A stretch of DNA of 38,664 bases from Sporichthyaceae bacterium (GTDB lineage Bacteria > Actinomycetota > Actinomycetes > Sporichthyales > Sporichthyaceae): assembly GCA_036493475.1 (NCBI GenBank), contig DASXPS010000122.1, forward strand, positions 1 to 38,664, written 5' to 3'. The notes under the pieces were generated by a model. The model was not told the origin of the DNA and searched no databases. It saw only the letters and a program-made list of their open reading frames with translations. The translations under genes and the position numbers were made by a program. Numbering within the stretch: the stretch's first letter is position 1; every line of letters starts with the position of its first letter. This document shows, in pieces, positions 33,080 through 38,664 of the stretch.

Positions 33080-33861
33080 TGGCCCGGACCCCGGAAGGAC
33101 CGCCGCCACCGCCGACGGTCCAGCGGCTGCGGGTGCACTACGCCAAACGGGGGCGGTTGCGCTTCACCAGCCACCGGGACTTCCAACGCGCCCTCGAGCG
33201 GGCGCTGCGCCGGGCCCGGGTGCCGATCGCGTACTCCGCCGGCTTCAGCCCGCATCCGAAGGTGTCCTACGCCAACGCCGCGCCGACCGGGGTGGCCAGC
33301 CTGGCCGAGTACCTGGAGCTGGGTCTCGCCGAGCGGCGCGACCCCAAGGAGGTCGCGGCTGCGCTGGACGAGGCGCTGCCCGAGGGCTTCGACGTGCTCG
33401 AGGTGCTGGAGGCGGGCGGCGGGTCGCTGGCCGACCGACTGGTGGCCTCGGTCTGGGAGGTTCGGCTGGACGAGGTGGCCCTGGCCACCGCCGAGCAGGC
33501 CATTCGCGCGTTCCTGGCCGCCCCGGTGGTCGAGGTGGAGCGGCTGACCAAGAACGGTGTGCGCCGTTTCGACGCCCGGGAAGCCGTGGTTCTCGCTCAG
33601 GTTTTGGACGATCAAGGTCCGTTCGAGCGCGGCTCCGAACCGGGTTCGGTGCCCTGTGCGATACTTCAACTGGTCGTTCGCCACATGACACCGGCTGTTC
33701 GACCCGATGACGTCCTCTCCGGACTACGTCTGGTGGCTGACTTGATGCCGCCGCACCCCCCGCGGGTGACCCGGCTGGCGCAGGGGCCGCTGGATGCCAG
33801 TTCCGGCGAGGTGCACGACCCACTGGCTCCGGACCGATCCGGTGACGGATCGGTCGCTTGA
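33079..33861 (+). CDS. DUF2344 / TIGR03936 protein, partner of the radical SAM protein
   Basis: The 260-residue protein begins with the family signature VQRLRVHYAKRGRLRFTSHRDFQRALERALRRARVPIAYSAGFSPHPKVSYANAAPTGVASLAEYLEL. It has no transmembrane segment or signal. In some bacteria this domain is fused to the TIGR03960 radical SAM protein, which supports joint action on an unknown, possibly RNA- or ribosome-related, substrate. ATG 33079 overlaps the preceding stop (TGATG), so it is translationally coupled. The C-terminal ~50 residues are poorly conserved and acidic. Confidence 0.9.
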   Translation: MARTPEGPPPPPTVQRLRVHYAKRGRLRFTSHRDFQRALERALRRARVPIAYSAGFSPHPKVSYANAAPTGVASLAEYLELGLAERRDPKEVAAALDEALPEGFDVLEVLEAGGGSLADRLVASVWEVRLDEVALATAEQAIRAFLAAPVVEVERLTKNGVRRFDAREAVVLAQVLDDQGPFERGSEPGSVPCAILQLVVRHMTPAVRPDDVLSGLRLVADLMPPHPPRVTRLAQGPLDASSGEVHDPLAPDRSGDGSVA

Positions 33862-33921
33862 CTTAGGTTCCCGCGTGGCGCATTGACCTGCGCCCGGGAG
33901 CCGGAACGGCAGATACCCAAG

Positions 33922-36534
33922 ATGCTCGATGACGAGCCCACCAGCACCACTGAAGAATCCACCGCGCCCAGCACCCGCCGCCGTCGTGCGGCCGGTCGCC
34001 CGGCCGGACCGCCCACTGATGCGGCCGGGAGCAAAAAAGCCCCCGCCGGCGAGGCACCCGCCGCCGAGCCGGTGCCCGCCGACGAGCCCGCGCCCGCGCC
34101 GGCCCGGCGCACCCGGAAGAAAGCAGCAGCCGCCACCACCAAGGTCGACGAGGCTCCCGCCGCGGCCGACGACGCCGGCGCCGCCCCGGCCCCGCGCGCC
34201 CGACGCACCCGCAAGCGGGTCGCCGAGCCCGAGGACGCCGCGGCCACCGAGGACGGCGCGGTGACCGCGGGCGCTCCGCCCACCGCGTTGGTCTTCCAGG
34301 CCCCGACGATGGAGGCCACGCCGTCGCGCCGCCGCCGAGCCGCCGGTCGGGCCGCCGGTGAACCGAACGTGGACCCCGCCGAGGGTGACGCGCCCGTTGC
34401 CGACGCCACCCCCGAGGAGTCCGCCGCAAAGTCCGCCGCGGCGCCCGCCGCTGCCCGTCGTCCACGGCGCCGCAGCGGTGCCGGCACCCCGCCGGCCGAG
34501 CCCGAGGCCGAGTCGGCTGTTGAGAAGGTCGAGGACGCCGAGGACGGCGACGAGGACACCGAGGACGGCGAGGACGGCGAGGAAGGTGCCTCCGCCGCCC
34601 GTCGGCGTCGGCGTCGTCGTGGCGGCCGTGGTCGCCGGGGCCGTTCCGGACGCCCCGACGAGGAGAGCGGCGAGGCGGCCGAGGCCGACACCGCTGCTGA
34701 GGCCGCAGACGAGGCCGAGGCTGAGACCGAGGATGAGGACGCGGACGGCGCCGGATCCCGGCGTCGACGTCGCCGCCGGCGGCGCGGCGAGGACGGCGCA
34801 GCCGGGTCGGACGACCCCGAGCAGACGGTCACCCGGGTGCGGGCCAGCCGGGACGAGGTCACCTCGGTGCGCGGTTCCACCCGCCTCGAGGCCAAGAAGC
34901 AGCGTCGCCGGGAGGGCCGCGAGGCCGGCCGGCGGCGGGTGCCGATCCTGTCCGAGGCCGAGTTCCTGGCCCGTCGCGAGGCGGTCGACCGGGTGCTGGT
35001 GGTCCGCCAGGGCAGTGACCGCACCCAGATCGCGGTCCTCGAGGACGGAGTGCTGGTCGAGCATTACGTGAACCGGGCGAGCTCGTCCTCGCTGATGGGC
35101 GACGTGTACCTGGGCCGGGTGCAAAACGTGCTGCCGTCGATGGAGGCGGCGTTCGTCGACATCGGTAAGGGCCGCAACGCGGTGCTCTACGCCGGCGAGG
35201 TCAATTTCGAGGGGCTGGAGGGCCAGCCCAAGCGCATCGAGCACGCACTGAAGTCCGGCCAGTCGGTGTTGGTGCAGGTCACCAAGGACCCGATCGGGCA
35301 CAAGGGCGCCCGGTTGACCAGCCAGATCTCGCTGCCCGGCCGTTACCTGGTCTACGTGCCGGAGGGCTCGATGACCGGGATCAGCCGCAAGCTGCCGGAC
35401 ACCGAGCGCAACCGGCTGAAGAACATCCTGCGACAGGTAGTGCCGGAGGATGCCGGGGTCATCGTGCGCACCGCGGCGGAGGGGGCATCCGAGGCCGAAC
35501 TGCAGGCCGACGTGGAGCGACTGGCCGCGCAGTGGGAGCAGATCTCCAGCAGGGCCAAGTCGGCCAGCGCGCCAGCGCTGCTGCTCGGTGAGCCGGACCT
35601 GATCGTCCGCGTGGTCCGGGACGTGTTCAACGAGGACTTCACCTCGCTGATCGTGGCCGGTGACGCGGCCTTCACCGAGATCTCGGACTACCTCAACACC
35701 GTCGCCCCGGACCTGGCGGGCCGGTTGACCAAGTGGGCCGAGAACTCCGACGTGTTCGCCGCGCACCGCATCGACGAGCAGATCCTCAAGGCCCTGGACC
35801 GCAAGGTGTGGCTGCCCTCGGGCGGGTCGTTGGTCATCGACCGGACCGAGGCGATGACCGTGGTCGACGTGAATACCGGCAAGTTCACCGGCTCCGGCGG
35901 CAACCTGGAGGAGACCGTCACCCGGAACAACCTGGAGGCGGCCGAGGAGATCGTGCGTCAGCTCCGGCTGCGCGACATCGGCGGCATCATCGTGGTCGAC
36001 TTCATCGACATGGTGCTGGAGTCCAACCGCGAGTTGGTGCTGCGCCGACTGGTGGAGTGTTTGGGCCGGGACCGCACCAAGCACCAGGTCGCCGAGGTCA
36101 CCTCACTGGGCCTGGTGCAGATGACCCGCAAGCGGGTCGGTCAGGGTCTGCTGGAGGCCTTCTCCACCACCTGCGAGCACTGCAACGGTCGCGGAATCAT
36201 GGTGCGCACCGATGACCCGGACGCGCGGCAGCGGCCCAAGCCCGTCCCGCGGCCACCCCGCAACGGCCACAAGCCCGACGAGGAGGCCGGGCAGGCGCCC
36301 GCCGAGGAGGAGACGCCGGGTTCGGGTCGCAGCCGGTCCGCGCGTCGTCGCCGCGGCCGGGCCGCGGGTGAGGCCGCCGAAACGGCCGAGGTCGAGGCGG
36401 TGGTCGTGCATCCCCGGGAGGACGCCGACGACAAGACCACCGAGGCCGCCGAGGACAAGGACACCGCGGCGCCCGCCCCGGCGCGTCGCTCCCGGCGCCG
36501 GGCCAGCGCGCCGGCCCAGGAGGTTCCGGTTTGA
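33922..36534 (+). CDS. rne: Ribonuclease E/G
   Basis: The 870-residue enzyme has a long low-complexity N-terminal extension (about 1-330; Ala/Glu/Asp-rich with Arg clusters). An S1 domain follows ([39 protein letters not shown]), then the RNase H/DNase I-like catalytic core. The metal-binding Asp649 (VVDVNTG) and Asp693 (IVVDFIDM) align with E. coli Asp303 and Asp346. The Zn-link Cys751/Cys754 lie in CEHCNGRG, and a second disordered tail follows. It processes rRNA/tRNA and initiates mRNA decay; the arginine-rich tails probably bind RNA or partners. I chose ATG 33922; an in-frame TTG at 33883 would add 13 residues, and neither has a clear ribosome binding site. Confidence 0.93.
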   Translation: MLDDEPTSTTEESTAPSTRRRRAAGRPAGPPTDAAGSKKAPAGEAPAAEPVPADEPAPAPARRTRKKAAAATTKVDEAPAAADDAGAAPAPRARRTRKRVAEPEDAAATEDGAVTAGAPPTALVFQAPTMEATPSRRRRAAGRAAGEPNVDPAEGDAPVADATPEESAAKSAAAPAAARRPRRRSGAGTPPAEPEAESAVEKVEDAEDGDEDTEDGEDGEEGASAARRRRRRRGGRGRRGRSGRPDEESGEAAEADTAAEAADEAEAETEDEDADGAGSRRRRRRRRRGEDGAAGSDDPEQTVTRVRASRDEVTSVRGSTRLEAKKQRRREGREAGRRRVPILSEAEFLARREAVDRVLVVRQGSDRTQIAVLEDGVLVEHYVNRASSSSLMGDVYLGRVQNVLPSMEAAFVDIGKGRNAVLYAGEVNFEGLEGQPKRIEHALKSGQSVLVQVTKDPIGHKGARLTSQISLPGRYLVYVPEGSMTGISRKLPDTERNRLKNILRQVVPEDAGVIVRTAAEGASEAELQADVERLAAQWEQISSRAKSASAPALLLGEPDLIVRVVRDVFNEDFTSLIVAGDAAFTEISDYLNTVAPDLAGRLTKWAENSDVFAAHRIDEQILKALDRKVWLPSGGSLVIDRTEAMTVVDVNTGKFTGSGGNLEETVTRNNLEAAEEIVRQLRLRDIGGIIVVDFIDMVLESNRELVLRRLVECLGRDRTKHQVAEVTSLGLVQMTRKRVGQGLLEAFSTTCEHCNGRGIMVRTDDPDARQRPKPVPRPPRNGHKPDEEAGQAPAEEETPGSGRSRSARRRRGRAAGEAAETAEVEAVVVHPREDADDKTTEAAEDKDTAAPAPARRSRRRASAPAQEVPV

Positions 36535-36560
36535 GCCAACGTCGGGGCCTCCGGTAACGT
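36531..36560 (+). promoter_or_regulatory. Candidate promoter for rplU-rpmA
   Basis: TTGAGC (36531-36536) and TAACGT (36555-36560) are spaced by 18 bases, close to the housekeeping sigma consensus used in actinobacteria. The -35 overlaps the rne stop codon. Transcription would begin near 36567, giving a leader of about 90 bases before rplU. Confidence 0.45.
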
Positions 36561-36656
36561 TCAGTGCCCACGGCGGCCTCGCAGGCTCGGTCGCTGTCCG
36601 CGGCTGCGCGCGACGCAGTTCATCATGTTCGGAATCAGCAGAGAGTGAGTACCGCG

Positions 36657-36965
36657 GTGTACGCGATCGTCAGGGCCGGCGGCCGGCAGGAGAAGGTCAG
36701 CACCGGCGACGTGTTCGAGCTCGACCGGCAGTCCGGCGAGCCGGGCAGCACGCTGCAACTGCCCGCGGTGCTGGTGGTGGACGGCGACTCGGTGACCTCC
36801 GACGCGGCCGCGCTGGCCGGCGTCACGGTGACCGCCGAGGTGCTGGAACACACCAAGGGCCCGAAGATCGAGATGATCTTCTTCAAGAACAAGACGGGTC
36901 ACCGGGTGCGCCAGGGTCACCGACAGAAGCTGACCCGCGTCAAGATCACGTCGATCGAGAAGTAG
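36657..36965 (+). CDS. rplU: 50S ribosomal protein L21
   Basis: This complete 102-residue L21 starts with [23 protein letters not shown] and ends with [26 protein letters not shown], the conserved 23S rRNA-binding tail. GTG 36657 gives the standard length. The in-frame codons upstream would add a nonconserved Arg/Ala-rich extension. TGAG at 36646-36649 is the likely, weak ribosome binding site. rpmA follows after 11 bases, forming the usual L21-L27 pair upstream of obgE. Confidence 0.96.
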   Translation: MYAIVRAGGRQEKVSTGDVFELDRQSGEPGSTLQLPAVLVVDGDSVTSDAAALAGVTVTAEVLEHTKGPKIEMIFFKNKTGHRVRQGHRQKLTRVKITSIEK

Positions 36966-36976
36966 AGGCACGCGTC

Positions 36977-37234
36977 ATGGCACACAAGAAGGGCGCGTCC
37001 TCCACGCGCAACGGGCGCGACTCCAACGCCCAGCGCCTCGGCGTCAAGCGCTTCGGGGGCCAGCAGGTGAACGCCGGCGAGATCATCGTCCGCCAGCGCG
37101 GCACCCACTTCCATCCGGGTGACGGCGTCGGTCGTGGCGGTGACGACACGTTGTTCGCCCTCGTCGCCGGCGCTGTGCAGTTCGGTACCCGACGCGGCCG
37201 TCGCGTCATCAACATCGTCGCAGCCGCGGAGTAA
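36977..37234 (+). CDS. rpmA: 50S ribosomal protein L27
   Basis: The 85-residue protein starts [29 protein letters not shown] and continues with [29 protein letters not shown], a full-length L27. It begins directly at the mature N-terminus, which reaches the peptidyl-transferase centre, with no cleavable extension of the Firmicutes type. ATG 36977 is preceded by GAGG nine bases upstream. It is followed by obgE after 19 bases. Confidence 0.97.
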   Translation: MAHKKGASSTRNGRDSNAQRLGVKRFGGQQVNAGEIIVRQRGTHFHPGDGVGRGGDDTLFALVAGAVQFGTRRGRRVINIVAAAE

Positions 37235-37253
37235 CCCTCCGCGCTTTCCTTAT

Positions 37254-38633
37254 ATGACCACCTTCGTCGACCGGGTCGTCCTGCACGCCGCCGCCGGCGA
37301 CGGCGGTGACGGCTGCGCGTCCATTCACCGGGAGAAGTTCAAGCCGCTGGGCGGGCCTGACGGCGGCAACGGGGGGCGCGGCGGGGACGTGGTGCTGGTT
37401 GTCGAGCCCGGCACCACCACGCTGCTCGAGTACCACCACGGTCCGCACCGTCGGGCCGCGTCCGGCAAGTCCGGTCAGGGCAACAACCGCAGCGGCGCCG
37501 ACGGCGGGGACGTCATCCTCCCGGTGCCCAACGGCACCTTGGTGAAGTCCATGGACGGGCGGATCATCACCGATCTGGTCGGGTCGGACATCCGTTACGT
37601 GTTGGCCCATGGTGGCCGCGGTGGCCTCGGCAACGCCGCGCTGGCCTCCCCGCGGCGCAAGGCGCCCGGCTTCGCCCTGCTCGGCGAGCCCGGCGAAACC
37701 GCGGACGTGGTGCTGGAGCTCAAGACGGTGGCCGACGTGGCGCTGGTGGGCTACCCGAGCGCGGGCAAGTCCTCGCTGATCGCGGCGATCTCGGCGGCCC
37801 GCCCCAAGATCGCCGATTACCCGTTCCCCACCCTGGTGCCGAACCTCGGCGTGGTGCAGGCCGGTGACGTCCGGTTCACCGTCGCCGACGTGCCGGGCCT
37901 GATCCCCGGTGCGAGCGAGGGCAGGGGCCTGGGCCTGGAGTTCCTGCGGCACGTCGAACGTTGCTCGGTGCTGGTGCACGTGCTGGACTGCGCCACGCTG
38001 GAGCCGAACCGGGATCCCGTCTCCGATCTGGACGTGATCGAGGCCGAGCTGGCCGCGTACGGGGGGTTGGTCGACCGTCCGCGCCTGGTGGCGCTGAACA
38101 AGGTCGATGTCCCCGAGGGCCGGGAGCTGGCCGACCTGGTCACCGCGGACCTGGAGGCCCGCGGGCTGCGGGTGCTCCCGGTGAGCGCGGTCAGCCACGA
38201 GGGGCTGCGAGCGCTCGGCTTCGCCATGGCGCAATTGGTCGCCGAGGCGCGCGCCGCCGCGCCGGCCGCCGATCCGGGACGACAGCTACTGCGACCGATC
38301 CCGGTGGATGAGACCGGCTTCTCGGTCACCCGCGAGGAGATCGACGGCGAACCCGCCTTCGTGGTGCGCGGGGAGAAGCCGCGCCGCTGGGTGTTGCAAA
38401 CCGACTTCAACAACCCGGAGGCGGTGGGCTTCCTGGCCGATCGGCTGGCCCGCCTCGGCGTGGAGGACCGCCTCTACGAGCTCGGCGCGCGCGAGGGCGA
38501 CCCCGTGGTCATCGGTGGGCGCACCGGGCACGACCGCGACGCCGTGGTCTTCGACTGGGAACCTTCCATCCGGGCCGGCGCGGAGCACCTGCACGGCCGG
38601 CGTGGCACCGACCTGCGGCTGGACGGCCGATGA
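37254..38633 (+). CDS. obgE: GTPase ObgE/CgtA
   Basis: The 459-residue protein has three domains. The glycine-rich Obg fold (1-158) contains [16 protein letters not shown] and [16 protein letters not shown]. The G domain has G1 GYPSAGKSS at 166-174, G3 [16 protein letters not shown] and G4 NKVD at 282-285. The C-terminal OCT domain follows (about 370-450, ending with [13 protein letters not shown]). Obg acts in 50S assembly and in stringent-type and developmental control. ATG 37254 has no visible ribosome binding site, so expression may depend on coupling to rpmA. A copy of the palindromic repeat starts eight bases after the stop. Confidence 0.97.
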   Translation: MTTFVDRVVLHAAAGDGGDGCASIHREKFKPLGGPDGGNGGRGGDVVLVVEPGTTTLLEYHHGPHRRAASGKSGQGNNRSGADGGDVILPVPNGTLVKSMDGRIITDLVGSDIRYVLAHGGRGGLGNAALASPRRKAPGFALLGEPGETADVVLELKTVADVALVGYPSAGKSSLIAAISAARPKIADYPFPTLVPNLGVVQAGDVRFTVADVPGLIPGASEGRGLGLEFLRHVERCSVLVHVLDCATLEPNRDPVSDLDVIEAELAAYGGLVDRPRLVALNKVDVPEGRELADLVTADLEARGLRVLPVSAVSHEGLRALGFAMAQLVAEARAAAPAADPGRQLLRPIPVDETGFSVTREEIDGEPAFVVRGEKPRRWVLQTDFNNPEAVGFLADRLARLGVEDRLYELGAREGDPVVIGGRTGHDRDAVVFDWEPSIRAGAEHLHGRRGTDLRLDGR

Positions 38634-38641
38634 ACACCTCA

Positions 38642-38664
38642 GGCGTCCGCCCAACCGTGAGCTA
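38642..38664. repeat. Palindromic dispersed repeat (copy 2, cut by window end)
   Basis: GGCGTCCGCCCAACCGTGAG at 38642-38661 matches the left arm of the repeat at 13171-13190 in 19 of 20 bases, and the complement of its right arm also in 19 of 20. The next bases are CTA, unlike the GTATAG loop of copy 1. The second arm would lie beyond the window. It begins eight bases after the obgE stop. Confidence 0.7.

Noticed and set aside
34500-34800. Simple-sequence repeats within the rne N-terminal coding region
   Set aside because: They are the codon-level reflection of acidic and arginine tracts common to actinobacterial RNase E/G and not an independent DNA repeat.
33724-36084. Long minus-strand frame antisense to rne
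   Set aside because: Its composition mirrors the Arg/Ala/Glu-rich RNase E extension; there is no domain, no ribosome binding site, and the plus-strand gene is certain.
1-38664. CRISPR array, insertion sequence or complete prophage
   Set aside because: No regularly spaced repeats, transposase, integrase or phage structural genes were seen.

Overview
This is a high-GC (roughly 70% by eye) chromosomal segment from a Gram-positive actinomycete. GTG starts are frequent, ClpP is present as a clpP1-clpP2 pair, RNase E/G carries a long Arg/Ala/Glu-rich N-terminus, and Rpf, DUF4233 and DUF899 proteins occur. The order tig-clpP1-clpP2-clpX ... valS-folC-DUF4233-ndk-mreB-mreC-mreD-mrdA-rodA ... TIGR03960 radical SAM-DUF2344-rne-rplU-rpmA-obgE is the conserved actinobacterial core order. 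An intact mreBCD cluster argues against Corynebacteriales and fits sporulating or Frankiales/Streptomycetales-like lineages; I cannot name the genus.

Layout. 1-5.2 kb: the 3' end of an unknown gene, a tRNA-Gly(TCC) flanked by a gene-free stretch with tandem 11-bp repeats, a PH-like membrane protein, an Rpf-type wall hydrolase behind a well-matched c-di-AMP (ydaO) riboswitch, a DUF899 thioredoxin-like protein, a secreted lysozyme-fold protein, a small membrane protein and a methyltransferase. 5.2-11 kb: an MFS transporter, tRNA-Pro(TGG), then trigger factor, the two-peptidase Clp protease and ClpX. 11-13.2 kb: two divergent methyltransferases inserted between clpX and valS; the first is less GC-rich.

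13.3-24.8 kb: valS (apparently leaderless), folC, a DUF4233 membrane protein, ndk, then the rod/elongasome operon mreB-mreC-mreD-mrdA-rodA. Its last four genes are joined by ATGA overlaps, and an alpha/beta hydrolase gene overlaps the end of rodA. 24.8-31.1 kb is an accessory block: a solitary DNA methyltransferase, a large fusion of a degenerate GT2, TPRs and an FkbM-like domain, an ECF42-type sigma factor with its DGPF/YCII partner, and an acyl-CoA synthetase. A perfect TGTGA-N6-TCACA site lies between the last two units. 31.1 kb to the end: the TIGR03960/DUF2344 pair, RNase E/G, ribosomal proteins L21 and L27, and the GTPase ObgE.

The clearest non-coding items are the c-di-AMP riboswitch, a palindromic repeat present between the methyltransferase and valS and again (cut off) at the window end, a different large inverted repeat at 5.2 kb, and three candidate operators. 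I see no CRISPR array, insertion sequence, rRNA gene or complete prophage. The window reads as ordinary core chromosome with a few accessory insertions; the least familiar protein is the GT2-TPR-FkbM fusion at 25.8-27.9 kb.
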